From Pyramidobacter sp. YE332 (GTDB lineage: Bacteria; Synergistota; Synergistia; Synergistales; Dethiosulfovibrionaceae): a stretch of DNA of 64,000 bases. Both the position numbers and the translations under genes were made by a program. Positions 6,123 through 16,178 of this stretch are shown here, in pieces. The stretch's first letter is position 1, and the number at the start of each line of letters is the position of its first letter. The notes below the pieces were generated by a model, which saw nothing but the letters and a program-made list of their open reading frames with translations, was not told the DNA's origin and did no database searches. The stretch covers positions 2,232,001 to 2,296,000 of the forward strand of contig NZ_CP133038.1 in assembly GCF_033060595.1 (NCBI RefSeq), in the 5' to 3' direction.

Positions 6123-7106
6123 TTATGCCTCATCGCAGGAACACCCGGTATAGCCACCGCCAGATGAGCCTGAGGGGCCTTGGGGACCCCGCGGGATTCC
6201 AAACGCGAAGTAGTACGGAGAACCGTTTGTGCCGTTTCCGGAAAGCGCTACGGTAGCGTTGGCTCCGGGGGCAAGCGTCGTCACCGAACCGATGCGGAAG
6301 ACGCCGACAGGGCCCTGCTCCCCCGTAGCGCCCTTTGGGCCTTGCGCGCCTTTCGCCCCGGTCGCGCCGCGGGGGATGACGAAGTTCAGCACGGCGTTCT
6401 GGGTGTTGCCGGAGTTGTTGACCGCCGCGTTGCTGCCTGCCGCTCCTGTCGTTACTGTGCCGATTTGGATGGTGGCCGCGGCTCCGGTCGCGCCGGTGTT
6501 GCCTGTCGCGCCCTTCGGGCCGGCGGGACCAGTTGCGCCCGTGTCCCCCTTGGGGCCTTGCGGCCCGGTCGGCCCGGTCTCGCCTTTGGGGCCTATTGGA
6601 CCCTGTTCGCCGACGGGGCCTTCGGGGCCGGTGACGCCTTGGGGGCCTTTGAGGTCGGCCCACTCAGACCAAGTGCCGTCGGGGTTCTTCCAGCGCAGTC
6701 TGGAGCCGCTCCATTCGTGATCGGGAGCGGTACCGCGGGGGCCTTGAATACCGGGAGGTCCCGGTATTCCCTGCGGCCCTTCGGGGCCGGTGAGCCCCGT
6801 TTCGCCCTGCGGCCCCTGCGCGCCGTCGAGGCCGTTGATGCCTGCGACGCCCTGAAGGCCTCGCTCGCCCGGGTCTCCTTTTTCGCCCTTGCCGCCGACG
6901 ACGATCCAGCGGCCGGAAACGGACGTCGTTTCGTCGCCTTCGGCAGGACGTGGCTCGTCGCCGACGATTTCGTCGGTCGAGACGTAGCACCACAGGCTCC
7001 CGCCGTGGCGCACCATGTTGTTGTATTCGTAGAGGGCTTCGGCGTCCCACGCGCCCTTGTAGACGGCCCGCGCGGGGCCGAGATCGATCGTTTTGACGAT
7101 AGACAT
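6123..7106 (-). CDS. Collagen-like phage fibre protein with Gly/Cys-rich C-terminus
   Basis: The 327-residue protein has an N-terminal 70-residue domain with [17 protein letters not shown], a carbohydrate-binding (CBM5/12-like) pattern. It then has Gly-X-Y tracts (about 74-124, 154-214 and 250-280) broken by small non-collagen inserts such as a [18 protein letters not shown] segment. Two similar IGTVTT/IGSVTT beta modules, each followed by FxIPRG, lie near the end. The last residues are [16 protein letters not shown], an unusual Gly-rich tail with two cysteines. Collagen-like proteins commonly form trimeric phage fibres. It lies between the T7-type tail fibre and the radical SAM cluster. Confidence 0.8.
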   Translation of the reverse strand: MSIVKTIDLGPARAVYKGAWDAEALYEYNNMVRHGGSLWCYVSTDEIVGDEPRPAEGDETTSVSGRWIVVGGKGEKGDPGERGLQGVAGINGLDGAQGPQGETGLTGPEGPQGIPGPPGIQGPRGTAPDHEWSGSRLRWKNPDGTWSEWADLKGPQGVTGPEGPVGEQGPIGPKGETGPTGPQGPKGDTGATGPAGPKGATGNTGATGAAATIQIGTVTTGAAGSNAAVNNSGNTQNAVLNFVIPRGATGAKGAQGPKGATGEQGPVGVFRIGSVTTLAPGANATVALSGNGTNGSPYYFAFGIPRGPQGPSGSSGGGYTGCSCDEA

Positions 7107-7116
7107 GCGTTACCTC

Positions 7117-8472
7117 CTAGATGTCGGACGTGATCGCCATGATCACGTGCCCGCGGTGGTCGAAGCTGGCGACGGTGTTGCTGCCTTCTTCGAGGCCGTA
7201 AACGGAAAACAGCAGGTGCCCGTCGTTGTTGTACTGGAAATTCCCGAAGCACAGCCCCACAGGGGCGTCTCCGGTGGGGCCTTTATCGCCCGTGGGGCCT
7301 TTCAGTCCTTCCGGGCCGGGGATGCCGCGGTCCCCCTTTTCGCCTTTTTCGCCCTGCGGGCCTCTGGGGCCGACTTCGCCCTGCGGCCCCCGCGGGCCCT
7401 GCAGCCCCGTAGGCCCCTGCGGACCGGCGATGCCTTGAGGCCCCCGCTCGCCCTGAAAGCCTCTCGGCCCCTGTTCGCCGGTGTCGCCCTTGACGCCCTG
7501 CGCGCCTTCGGGGCCGCGAATTCCCTGCTCGCCCTGCGGCCCTTGAATACCACGCGGGCCCTGTTCGCCCTGCGGCCCTTGGGGCCCGGTGGGGCCTGCG
7601 GGGCCGACGGGGCCCTGGATGCCTTGGATGCCTTGAGGGATGTACAAGTCCATCAGCGTCTGCGAGGCATCGAATGTGCAGTAGGCCGACTGCCCGGCCG
7701 GGAGATTGTGCACTACGATGCGCAGCCGCTTGATCTGACCGACCACGTTGGCGGCGTGCTTGCCTTTGATGTACCACTTCCAGCCCGCTGGGATCGAGGG
7801 ATCGTCCGTCCAGTCCGGCAGGTTGGCCGTACCGAGGACGTCGGCCAGATCGACGTAATCGGTCGTGTCGTAGGGAGAGCCGTTCATCAGCAGATAGCCG
7901 TCGGACTGCTCGCCTTCCTTGAAGATCTTCGGAGTACCGATTTCCGCGCCGTTGAAGGCGATTTCTTTCTGGTAGTCGTCGTAAAGCTTCTGGATCGCCT
8001 TCAGCAAAGCTTGGGCGCCCCGCTCCGCCGCCTGCGCCCGCGCCGAGGCCGCCAGCAGCTTGCTCACCATGTCGGCGGGCGGGTCGTCCCCGGCCACCGG
8101 CCCCAGGATGGCGCGGTGCGTGCGCTCATCCAGCTGCTGCACGAGCATGGTCAGATAGTCGTAGCCGCGTTCCAGCGTTTCGGCCTCGAACGGCCCCTGG
8201 TTCTCCAGATCGATGTTCTGCACCGCGGGGAGCAGACGCAGCAGCGTGATCTTGTTTCCCGCCGCCAGCGGCGCCCCCGTGACCGGATAGGTGACCGCCG
8301 ACGTCTGGAGATCGACGTAATAGTTGCTCTCCAGCGTCGTCTCTTCCCCCGCCGGGTCGGTCACGATTACTTTCAGATGCGACGCGTTCAGCACCGGAAA
8401 GTTGAACGGCCATTTCGTGACCGCCCCGTTCGCCTGGTACGTGATCTTGTTGACGTTCGTCGCTACAGTCAT
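7117..8472 (-). CDS. Tail fibre: T7-type N-terminal attachment domain plus collagen-like shaft
   Basis: Residues 1-130 resemble the T7 gp17 N-terminal virion-attachment domain ([17 protein letters not shown], then [14 protein letters not shown], ending in [21 protein letters not shown]). A linker holds a phage-fibre-type insertion. About 40 uninterrupted Gly-X-Y triplets follow (residues ~278-405) and then a short C-terminal head ending in VIMAITSDI. It should be the receptor-binding fibre. The GC-rich triplet tract repeats at DNA level across 7240-7640 and could shrink or grow by recombination. Ribosome site GGAGGTGAGGCA precedes the ATG. Confidence 0.85.
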   Translation of the reverse strand: MTVATNVNKITYQANGAVTKWPFNFPVLNASHLKVIVTDPAGEETTLESNYYVDLQTSAVTYPVTGAPLAAGNKITLLRLLPAVQNIDLENQGPFEAETLERGYDYLTMLVQQLDERTHRAILGPVAGDDPPADMVSKLLAASARAQAAERGAQALLKAIQKLYDDYQKEIAFNGAEIGTPKIFKEGEQSDGYLLMNGSPYDTTDYVDLADVLGTANLPDWTDDPSIPAGWKWYIKGKHAANVVGQIKRLRIVVHNLPAGQSAYCTFDASQTLMDLYIPQGIQGIQGPVGPAGPTGPQGPQGEQGPRGIQGPQGEQGIRGPEGAQGVKGDTGEQGPRGFQGERGPQGIAGPQGPTGLQGPRGPQGEVGPRGPQGEKGEKGDRGIPGPEGLKGPTGDKGPTGDAPVGLCFGNFQYNNDGHLLFSVYGLEEGSNTVASFDHRGHVIMAITSDI

Positions 8473-8521
8473 TGCCTCACCTCCGTAAAATAAGACGGCC
8501 GCGCGGGGCCGCCTTTGTACG

Positions 8522-11500
8522 CTATTTCTTTCCGATCCTCATGCCGAACAGGATGCGCGCCGCCTCGCCGGCGTCGTCCGCCCTGACGATGCGACGGATG
8601 CGGTTCGCCGCCGTGAACGGGAACGGCGTCAGTAAGGACGTGCCTTCGAGGGCCTTGAACGTCGAGTGCTCGAACTTCGTGGAGCCGTCGCCGTAAACTT
8701 TGCCGGAATCGGCGGCGGCCATCCCGCCCAAGCCCTGCGTCAGCTTCACGAACGGCGCGGCGAGGCTGCTGTACGTCGCCTGATTGTACCCGTCGCCCAT
8801 GAAGACGTTCAACGCCGACATGATCTCCTTGCCGACCAGAGGCGCGGCGCTGATCTGCTGGTCGGCGAACTTGTGCAGCATCCACGTGATCCAGTCGTCG
8901 TCATCGTCGGGGCCGCCTTCGGCGAATCCCATCAGCACCGCGGTCATAGCCAGCGCCGTGACGGTGGACAGGACCTTTTTGCCGTCTTTCGTGTGCGTCA
9001 GGTCGTAAACGGTCATGCCCCACGTGTTGGCCATGTCCGATGTGAAGATCATCATCAGCCGCGCGACGCCCTGCTGATTCCAGAGCCGCGGCATGTCCTT
9101 GGCCAGCGGCGTCTGCTGCGTCAGCGCCACGGCGCGCTGGGCCTCGCGCACGGCCGCCTCTTTCGACAGGCCGTTTTTGAGATTACTCTGATACGTCGCC
9201 CACCAGCCGATCGACGACACGAGCCGGTCGGCGAAACTGATCGGCTTCATCATCGTTTCGAGAGCGTTCAGGTATTTGAGCTTGGCGGCGTTCGTCTCCT
9301 TCGCCCTGGCGCCGCGGAGCACGTTCATGAACGCGTCGGGCGCGCGGTTTTTCATCTGCGGGTCGAGCGCGTAGACTTTCTCGAGCATGGCCCGCGGATG
9401 CGCCGCGAAGCGCGCGATCGACGTCATCAGATGCCCGTAGTTGGCGGAGATCAGAAAGCGCGGGATCGACGTGAGCTGTTTCAGTACCGTGCCCAGATTC
9501 AGACACAGGTAGGCCACGGCCATGTTTCGCCCGAAGTAGCTGGACACGCCGTTCATCACGGCGTTGGCGGTGACGTTCTGTCCCTGCACGGCGATGTTCG
9601 TATACTCGCGCAGATTGGCGACGGCGTCGTGCCCGAAGCGGTCGTTGACCTCGGCCCCCAGCGTGCGGCCTGTGGATTTGTCGCGCTTCATGAGCACGGA
9701 GTGGAGATCCCCCGCCAGTTTCGCGTAGGCGGCAGTGTGCTCCTGCGTCTCGACCTGATCGTGCCAGACGCTCATCAGTCCCAGCTCGATGGCTTTCTGG
9801 TTCTCCGGCGCGAGGTCTTTGATGCGGTTCTGCATGAATCCCTTTTCCAGATGGGCGCGGGCCGCGCCCGCGGTCTGCTGTTGGCCCTTCATCATGGCGG
9901 CTTCGTCGATGTCGAACAAGTTGTTGAGCGACTGCCCGGCGAACTCCAACCGCGACATCGGCGTGTAGTTCTTCTCCTGCTCCATGCCCATGTTGTAGGC
10001 CTCGATGCAGGCGTCGTTGATACGGCCGAAGTTCTCGTCGAAGTCCCGCATGACGGCGCGGGCGAGTTTCTTCTCGTTCTCGCTCAATGCCCCCACGCAC
10101 TCCGCCGCCAGGCGCTGCACGCCCTCTTCGCCTTCTTTCAGCCACGTGGCGCGCATGTTGCCGTAGAGGATCGCGGCGCGGCTGTTTTCGTTCTGAAGAC
10201 CAGCGTAGACGTGCAGCAGCATGTCTTTGCTGTACGCTTCGCCGCGGATGCGCACCTTTTTGTTCAGGTCGGCCGCGGTGATGCCCAGATCCTTCATCTT
10301 CTCTTCCATGGCGAGGTGGCGCTCCTGCACATGCCGCAGCTCCTCGTCGAACGCCGTGTTGACCTCGTCCACGAAGAGCCGCGTCCAGGCAGACTTGTAA
10401 TTGCCATCCCCGCCGCCCAGCCAGTCGAAGAACCGGTTCGCCCCCAGCGTGTTGGCATAAACCCAGTCTTTCACCTTGGCGGCCTTGCCCCCAGCGCCGT
10501 CGTACTGCTTGCCGATGTCGGCGGAGTTGGTGACGATGCCGCCGGCGTCTTTCGCTCGCTTCGTCTTGTCGAGATCGTCGTTCAGAGCGGCGAACCATTT
10601 CTCGCGGCGGCTGTTCCGTTCGGCCTCCCAGCGGTCGAATTCCTCGCGCCCCTGGTTGACCAGGTTCTCGATCTCCTGCCGCAGGGCGCGGACGTCGGCC
10701 AGCGTCATGTCGCCCAGCGTCGTCGTCTCCAGCATGCGGATATAGCGTTGATCCGCCGGGTTGAACTGCTCCAGCTCGGCGTCGGGCGTCTGCTCGATGT
10801 ACTCCAGCAGTTCGCGCGCCGCTTCGAGGCGCTTTTTGTTCGGGCGCTTCAGCGTGTACTGTTCCAGCTTCTGCCGGATCGCCTGCTGCATGCGCCACGA
10901 AAGCGACTTCATTCCAACGGCGCGCTTCATGTACTTCACCGCGTCGTTGATCTCGTTGCGCTCCGCCCGCCGCTTGGCCTGGGCGGCTTTCAGAGCCTGC
11001 GCCTTGGCGCGGCGCGCCTCGATCTCCCGCTTCCGGCCGGCCGTGACGCCCTTCCTGAAACCTTTCCGGTAACCCTTTTCATATTCCTCGTCGGGAAGAA
11101 GGTCTTCCTGCCCTTCCAGCTCTTCGAGACGCTGTTTGAGCAGACTCTCTTCCAGCGCCAGCTCGTTGACGGTTTTGCGCGCGGCGTCGATCTCGTCCGG
11201 CGTCGCCAGCAGGTGGTCGAACACGTCGCGAACTTCCGGCGAAAGCTCCACGTCCAGCCGCGACAGGTCGTGATAGATGTCGATCAGCCACTGCCTGACG
11301 CGCGCGAACACGCCCTTCATTTCCGGCGTCGGCGGTTTGCCTTCCATCAGGTAGGCTTCAAATGAACGGGCAAAGCGTTCCTGCGCCTCGGCGTAGCGCG
11401 CTTTTTCCGCGCCGGTGAACGTGTGCCGCTTCGACAGGTTCAGGTCTTCGATGCCCAGATATTTCCTGACCGTTTCGAGGTCGGCCTTGGTCCGCGCGTT

Positions 11501-12127
11501 CGCCTTTTCAAGCAGCCCGTCGGCGATCAGGTCGTCCAGCATCATGTGCCCGATCTCGTGGAAGAATGTGGAGCGGTCGGCGTTCTTGAAGAGCGTGACC
11601 AGCCCCTCTCCATGCGAGCCGATGCGGATCTGTCCGCGGCGAATCGTGTTCTCCCTTTGGTTGAAGCGGTTGATGACGCTGATCGCCTTGTCGTCGAACA
11701 CCACGAAACAGCGGCCGTCCTGGTATCCGTCGTAAGTGATGCCTTTAACGCCGGCTTCGTTGAGGGCAAGAGAAGCTTCGCGAGCTCCTCCCAAAATATC
11801 GATCAAAGTACCGTACACCTGTTTCCCGCTGCCGCCAGACAGGAGCTGCCAGAAATGAGAAATCGCGTTTGTTCGCCCGATACGGTGTATGTCTTCGCCA
11901 ACGTCTTCAAACTGGTCATCCGTCATGTTCTGAACAATTTTGCGAATCGCTTTTCGAACTTTGCACGAGTGCTCGGCAAGTGATTTATCCTCGTCCAGCA
12001 GCATGTCGTTTTCCGGCACGTCCACCTCGAACAAGCTCCCGGAATTGGCCCAGTCTACGCTAAAGAACTTGTCCAGTGCCGTTTCTTCCAGTTTGATCTG
12101 TTCCCGTTCGGCTTTCAGCCTCGACAA
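8522..12127 (-). CDS. Polyvalent ejected virion protein, C-terminal segment (after second frame break)
   Basis: This 1,201-residue frame has only a TTG and no ribosome site at its start, and it begins in mid-domain. Its first ~160 residues ([11 protein letters not shown]..., [31 protein letters not shown]) finish the second ADP-ribosyltransferase-like domain begun in the preceding segment. A zinc-peptidase motif HEIGH follows at 190-194, with a downstream [11 protein letters not shown]lu. A long helical, charged region follows, then Gly/Ala-rich hydrophobic stretches near the C-terminus as in T7 gp16-type ejection proteins. A -1 shift at the A7 run (T run 12154-12160 on plus) joins it to the segment at 12115-13467. 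Confidence 0.8.
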   Translation of the reverse strand: MSRLKAEREQIKLEETALDKFFSVDWANSGSLFEVDVPENDMLLDEDKSLAEHSCKVRKAIRKIVQNMTDDQFEDVGEDIHRIGRTNAISHFWQLLSGGSGKQVYGTLIDILGGAREASLALNEAGVKGITYDGYQDGRCFVVFDDKAISVINRFNQRENTIRRGQIRIGSHGEGLVTLFKNADRSTFFHEIGHMMLDDLIADGLLEKANARTKADLETVRKYLGIEDLNLSKRHTFTGAEKARYAEAQERFARSFEAYLMEGKPPTPEMKGVFARVRQWLIDIYHDLSRLDVELSPEVRDVFDHLLATPDEIDAARKTVNELALEESLLKQRLEELEGQEDLLPDEEYEKGYRKGFRKGVTAGRKREIEARRAKAQALKAAQAKRRAERNEINDAVKYMKRAVGMKSLSWRMQQAIRQKLEQYTLKRPNKKRLEAARELLEYIEQTPDAELEQFNPADQRYIRMLETTTLGDMTLADVRALRQEIENLVNQGREEFDRWEAERNSRREKWFAALNDDLDKTKRAKDAGGIVTNSADIGKQYDGAGGKAAKVKDWVYANTLGANRFFDWLGGGDGNYKSAWTRLFVDEVNTAFDEELRHVQERHLAMEEKMKDLGITAADLNKKVRIRGEAYSKDMLLHVYAGLQNENSRAAILYGNMRATWLKEGEEGVQRLAAECVGALSENEKKLARAVMRDFDENFGRINDACIEAYNMGMEQEKNYTPMSRLEFAGQSLNNLFDIDEAAMMKGQQQTAGAARAHLEKGFMQNRIKDLAPENQKAIELGLMSVWHDQVETQEHTAAYAKLAGDLHSVLMKRDKSTGRTLGAEVNDRFGHDAVANLREYTNIAVQGQNVTANAVMNGVSSYFGRNMAVAYLCLNLGTVLKQLTSIPRFLISANYGHLMTSIARFAAHPRAMLEKVYALDPQMKNRAPDAFMNVLRGARAKETNAAKLKYLNALETMMKPISFADRLVSSIGWWATYQSNLKNGLSKEAAVREAQRAVALTQQTPLAKDMPRLWNQQGVARLMMIFTSDMANTWGMTVYDLTHTKDGKKVLSTVTALAMTAVLMGFAEGGPDDDDDWITWMLHKFADQQISAAPLVGKEIMSALNVFMGDGYNQATYSSLAAPFVKLTQGLGGMAAADSGKVYGDGSTKFEHSTFKALEGTSLLTPFPFTAANRIRRIVRADDAGEAARILFGMRIGKK

Positions 12128-13467
12128 ATAGTCCTCGTCGATAGACTTGCCCGTTTTTTTAGGCTCTCGAGATCCGCGATTCTCCCTTCGACATCTATTC
12201 GCCGTTCGCCGATTTTAGCTTGAGTATTTTCATAAGCTACGGCAGAGTCTTCTCCCCCTCTTTCGCCGCCCAGGTCGCGAAATATTTTAAGGACTGTCTC
12301 AAGTGCCCTGCGCTCAGGCGTTCCTTCACCATGACGCGCTTTGTACTCTTCAACCGCATCATAGTCGACGGTCGCTTGCTTGCTTACTCTTCCCAGCCTT
12401 TCGCGATACCCGGCGGCTATGTTCCGGTCCCGTGCGAAATACAGCCCCCAGCCGTGCGTTTGCCCGCCCTCCCCCGTGCCGATCGCGCCGAGGTCGAAGC
12501 TTTCAAACTGGTGCGGCGAACCGTGCCAGGCAGATTGGTTATAGATATTCCCGCTCGCGTCGAACGTGCCTCGGTTGTCGACGGCCTTGATCTGATTCGG
12601 CGCGTACGCGACATATACGTCGCCCGGGGCGTCGACGCTGCCCCAGTGCCCCTCATCGACGACATTCTCGAAGATCACGCCGTCGAATCCGTCGCCGTAG
12701 TTTCCCTCCCCGACACTCTGAGCGATCTCGTTGGTGGTCATCTCGGCGGGATACGACACCTCGTAACGCCCGGAATAGTCATCCAGATCCCGCTCGATGT
12801 ATTCTTCCGCTTCGCGGGGCGTCCTGAACGGCTCGCCGTCGCGTTCGTAAACGCTTTCGCCGGTCTCGTTGTCGTAAACGCTGATCTCGCCGACGTTCGT
12901 CCAGTCTTTGCCTTCGGCGTCAATGCGATAGGGATTGCGGAGATTCAAGAAGACGGGATAAACCCCCTCGCCGGAGAGAGCCGGTTCGGAAGTCCCGGGC
13001 TCCCGCGAAACAAGCTCGTCGCTTCCGGAATACGTCGCGGCTACGTCTTTTCGCCCCGAGAAGAACGCTCCTGTCCCGGGATAAGCCGCTGACCCGGCTG
13101 TGCTGAAAGTCGAGAACCCCGTGTTCGTGCTGCTGTGGTACACAACCAGCGGCTCACCGTTCCCGTCCAACACTTTCGAGGCGTTCTCGGGATCGTGCTC
13201 CCAGTCCCCGAACCATTCCTTGAACTGCTTCGTGCGCACAAGAACCCATTGTTCCGGCGTGAGATTGGTCTCCGTCCCGTAAGGCGTTTTCAGGTACGTG
13301 CCGTTCGCTTTGGCGGCTTCGATAATCCTCGCTCTTTCCTTCTGCGTGCCGTCGGGAGCCCGATCCTGATAGAACCGGTTCCCGTTTTCTTTTCGCAGCT
13401 TGACAAGATCGGCTTCGGTCTTTATACTGTCCTTAAAAGAACCCGTTGGAGCAAGGACTTTGGGCAA
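12115..13467 (-). CDS. Polyvalent ejected virion protein, middle segment (two ADP-ribosyltransferase-like domains)
   Basis: This 450-codon frame has no credible start of its own (TTG at 13467, no ribosome site) and is joined by frame shifts at both ends. It opens with LPKVLAPTGSFKDSIKTEAD, the usual sequence after a MuF-C-type nuclease domain. An ART-PolyVal-like domain follows (LVVYHSS, GAFFSG, VYPVFLNLRNPYRID, FDGVIFENV, VYVAYAPNQIKAV), then the start of a second one (SAWHGSPHQFESFDL, THGWGLYFARDR). The last ~10 residues before the stop are out-of-frame. Such domains are known from the polyvalent proteins of phages and conjugative elements, which are injected with DNA. Confidence 0.8.
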   Translation of the reverse strand: MPKVLAPTGSFKDSIKTEADLVKLRKENGNRFYQDRAPDGTQKERARIIEAAKANGTYLKTPYGTETNLTPEQWVLVRTKQFKEWFGDWEHDPENASKVLDGNGEPLVVYHSSTNTGFSTFSTAGSAAYPGTGAFFSGRKDVAATYSGSDELVSREPGTSEPALSGEGVYPVFLNLRNPYRIDAEGKDWTNVGEISVYDNETGESVYERDGEPFRTPREAEEYIERDLDDYSGRYEVSYPAEMTTNEIAQSVGEGNYGDGFDGVIFENVVDEGHWGSVDAPGDVYVAYAPNQIKAVDNRGTFDASGNIYNQSAWHGSPHQFESFDLGAIGTGEGGQTHGWGLYFARDRNIAAGYRERLGRVSKQATVDYDAVEEYKARHGEGTPERRALETVLKIFRDLGGERGGEDSAVAYENTQAKIGERRIDVEGRIADLESLKKRASLSTRTICRG

Positions 13468-16160
13468 TTGGAGCCCTCCGGCACTACTCCAGCGGGTGCT
13501 TTTTTTGTGTTGATATATCTGAGGTTACCTTTCTTGATCTGATTAACAAACCAGCGATTGCTTGGGGTCCTCGTATCAGCGTTCCCCTTCCCGTAGAAAG
13601 ACGTAATCTTTGCCGGGGATTTTGGGTCACCGGGGTTCATTTGCAGACGGACGGGAACGACTACCGTCGCTCCCTGATTATCCTGAAGTTCCAGCATTGC
13701 CACGAGAGACGTTCCCGGATGGCTGTCCGAATCGAACACCATGATGGGGTCGGCTAAGGACGTCACCAGTTTTTTCATCAAAGCCGGAGTGATCTGCGCC
13801 GAATGTTTTCCTCGAAGCGTATGCCCGAAGAATTTATGATCTGCGACGATCTCCCGAACCGGCGCGCCTGCCAATTGCAACGCGAGCGGCATATCCATCA
13901 CACGGGCGAAGTCATGCGAGCCCATTTCTCCGGCGACGAATCTATCCACGGCCCGGCTCCAGGCGACGCGATCCCGTTTCAGCCGGCCTTGGCGTTTGAT
14001 CTCGTCTATCGCTGCCTGATCGTGCACGCCGCCGGGAGCAAAATTCCTCAATTCCCGGAGCGCGCCTTCGACTTCGGCGCCCAGTTCGAAATTCCGGTGC
14101 TTCGAGCTCTTCTTTTGTGGCGTTTCAGCCTGTGCCGCCGCTCGTTCGCCCTCGATCTCCAGTTTGTCCAGTTCCGCGGGCGTCAGGGCGTCAGGTCTCA
14201 GGACGCCCAGTTCGTTTTCTCCCAGCGCGCAGGCGCGGCGCAGCGCGTACTTCGCCCAGACGTAGCCGCCGGCTTCGGCAGCCTGGTCGTCGTACCCCGC
14301 GTCCTTGAGCGCCTGAATCTTCCGGTCTCGCACGTCGCGCGCCGACTTGGCGAATGGAGTGTCGGCGTTGAGGGGGTCGCTGGCGTTGTCGCGGATGGCC
14401 GCCACCGTCTCGGCGACGGTGCGTCCTTCGGCTCCGTAGCGGGCGTGAATTTCCGTCGCCGCTTTGAGCGCGGGGTTTTCCCGGACCGCCTCTTCGTATT
14501 TTTCGCGGGGGATCATGACTTCTCCCGTCGATTCGACGAAATCGGCGTCGGTCACGCCGAGCGTTTCTTCGATGCCCGGCGTCGCGGGCGCTTCGCCGCC
14601 GGCTGGGACCGCGGACTGATTAAAGGTCTGAAGGACTTCCCGCGGCAGGAAGACGACGTCGCCTTCGCCCTGCAAATCCCGGCGTTCGGACAGAGCCTTG
14701 TGCAGCTTCCCCTGCGGGGTTTTGTTGTAGGCGCGCAGGCCCATCAGCCCGGCTCCGGCGCGGACGAGCCCGCCCGGCAGCATGCCCGAAGCGAACGACG
14801 CCGCGGACTGGCCGTAGACGAGCCCCAGAGAGCGCAGCTCGTCGGCGGAAAACAGATTGCCCATCGCCTCGCCGAGCGACTGGTCGCCGTTCAGGGAACG
14901 GGCGAAGTTCAAAAACGCGTCGCCCACGAACGCCTGTTCCACTTCCTCGAACGATTCGGCACTCACGTTTTTAAGGTAGGTCCCCGCGTACCGTTTCAGG
15001 AAGTTCGCCGCCGTGGGGCCGCTTCGGGCGGCGGGGCTGCCCAGGAAGCGCGTGAACGCGCTCTTGACCTTGTCGGGCAGCAGGCCGATCGTCTTCATGC
15101 CGGGGATGTTGAGCATCCTCCCGATGTTCCCCAGCGTACCCAGCTCGATATAGGCGTTGATCATGCCCTTGGCCATGGCGAGGCGCGCCGCCTGGACCTG
15201 TCCTTCGGGCGTCTGGTTCTTGGGGTCCCGCATCAGTTCGAGGAACGTTTCCAGCGCCTCGCGGTTCATCATGTCCTCGTAGGCTCCTGCGGTTCCCGCG
15301 GCGGTGGCCGCCGCGCCGACAAGCGCCGGGGTGAGCGCCGCCCCCGCTCCGGCCAGAGACAGCCCGCCCGTGGGGATCGCCAGCGCCGTCGCGACGCCCG
15401 CGGCGGCCATGGGCAGTCCGTATTTTTTCAGCCCCGCGGAGATCCCCGGAATCTGCTGCCCCACCAGCTCGCCCGTATTCTTGGCGATGTAGGCGAGAAA
15501 CCCGTCGGGCTCCACGCTCTGCTGTACCGCCAGGCGCTCCCGGTAGGACCGCACGTCGGCGACGAGCCTTTGCTGGTCTTCGGGCAAAAGCGGCCCGGCC
15601 GTCAGTTTTTTGATGTAGCCGCCCAGCAGCGCCGCCTGTTCGCCGTTTTGCGCTTCGCCGACGGCGGCGTCCCAGAAGGCGGCGATCGGATTGCTCTCCA
15701 GCCGCGTGCCGTATTCGCCGACCAGCCGCTTGTGAATCTCCGGATGCTCGATGGCCGTGCTGGCGGGGATCCCCAGCTTGAATGCGTCGATCGTCCGGGC
15801 TTTCACGTCGGCTTCGGACTCGCCGGTGATCTGCGCGATCGTGCCGATCTTGTTGCGGAGCAGCCAGCTTTTGTCCAGCCCGCGCGTGTACTCCGTGCGT
15901 CCGAACAGGGCGTCGACCTCGGCGGGTTTCTTTTTGCCGGACAGGCGCAGTTCCCGTTCCTGTTCGGCCAGGCCGTTGTCGATGTCGGCGTCGCTCATAC
16001 CCTGCCCGCGCCACTGGCCGATCTGCTCTTTCAGCGCCGGATAGCGGTTTGCCAGAGGGTCGAAAGCGGGAACGCCGAGGCCGCTGCCGTCATCCTGCAA
16101 ATTCTGCTTTTTGATGTGCTCGTCGTATTCCGGCGAGGAAACGTAATTTAACTCCGGCAT
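13422..16160 (-). CDS. Polyvalent ejected virion protein, N-terminal segment (gp16-like plus MuF-C/EndoU-like nuclease)
   Basis: This is the true start of the giant protein: ATG at 16160 with AAAGGA upstream. The first ~600 residues are helical with Ala/Gly-rich hydrophobic stretches near 225-290, in the position of T7 gp16. Around residues 780-895 lies a domain beginning DHKFFGHTLRGKH, with ADPIMVFDSDSHPG, VVVPVRLQ, KITSFYGKGN and LRYINTKK. That is the pattern of the MuF C-terminal / BECR-fold (Barnase-EndoU-ColicinE5/D-RelE) nuclease family. At the A7 run (T run 13500-13506 on plus) a -1 shift continues as KKSTRWSSAGGLQLPKVLAPTG into the next segment; in frame zero only ~26 out-of-frame residues follow. 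Confidence 0.8.
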   Translation of the reverse strand: MPELNYVSSPEYDEHIKKQNLQDDGSGLGVPAFDPLANRYPALKEQIGQWRGQGMSDADIDNGLAEQERELRLSGKKKPAEVDALFGRTEYTRGLDKSWLLRNKIGTIAQITGESEADVKARTIDAFKLGIPASTAIEHPEIHKRLVGEYGTRLESNPIAAFWDAAVGEAQNGEQAALLGGYIKKLTAGPLLPEDQQRLVADVRSYRERLAVQQSVEPDGFLAYIAKNTGELVGQQIPGISAGLKKYGLPMAAAGVATALAIPTGGLSLAGAGAALTPALVGAAATAAGTAGAYEDMMNREALETFLELMRDPKNQTPEGQVQAARLAMAKGMINAYIELGTLGNIGRMLNIPGMKTIGLLPDKVKSAFTRFLGSPAARSGPTAANFLKRYAGTYLKNVSAESFEEVEQAFVGDAFLNFARSLNGDQSLGEAMGNLFSADELRSLGLVYGQSAASFASGMLPGGLVRAGAGLMGLRAYNKTPQGKLHKALSERRDLQGEGDVVFLPREVLQTFNQSAVPAGGEAPATPGIEETLGVTDADFVESTGEVMIPREKYEEAVRENPALKAATEIHARYGAEGRTVAETVAAIRDNASDPLNADTPFAKSARDVRDRKIQALKDAGYDDQAAEAGGYVWAKYALRRACALGENELGVLRPDALTPAELDKLEIEGERAAAQAETPQKKSSKHRNFELGAEVEGALRELRNFAPGGVHDQAAIDEIKRQGRLKRDRVAWSRAVDRFVAGEMGSHDFARVMDMPLALQLAGAPVREIVADHKFFGHTLRGKHSAQITPALMKKLVTSLADPIMVFDSDSHPGTSLVAMLELQDNQGATVVVPVRLQMNPGDPKSPAKITSFYGKGNADTRTPSNRWFVNQIKKGNLRYINTKKAPAGVVPEGSNCPKSLLQRVLLRTV

Positions 16161-16178
16161 GGCGCTCTCGTCCTTTCT

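Noticed and set aside
6123..8472. CRISPR array or tandem repeat locus
   Set aside because: The periodic DNA is the coding pattern of Gly-X-Y triplets, not repeats with spacers.
3364..8472. Diversity-generating retroelement, as in BPP-1
   Set aside because: The virion genes recall BPP-1, but there is no reverse transcriptase and I saw no template/variable repeat pair near the fibres.
8666..11365. 899-codon plus-strand frame
   Set aside because: Antisense of the polyvalent protein; long frames opposite GC-rich genes are expected here and it has no start signal or recognisable domain.
13803..16151. 782-codon plus-strand frame
   Set aside because: Also antisense of the polyvalent protein, with Arg/His/Gly-rich composition and no ribosome site.
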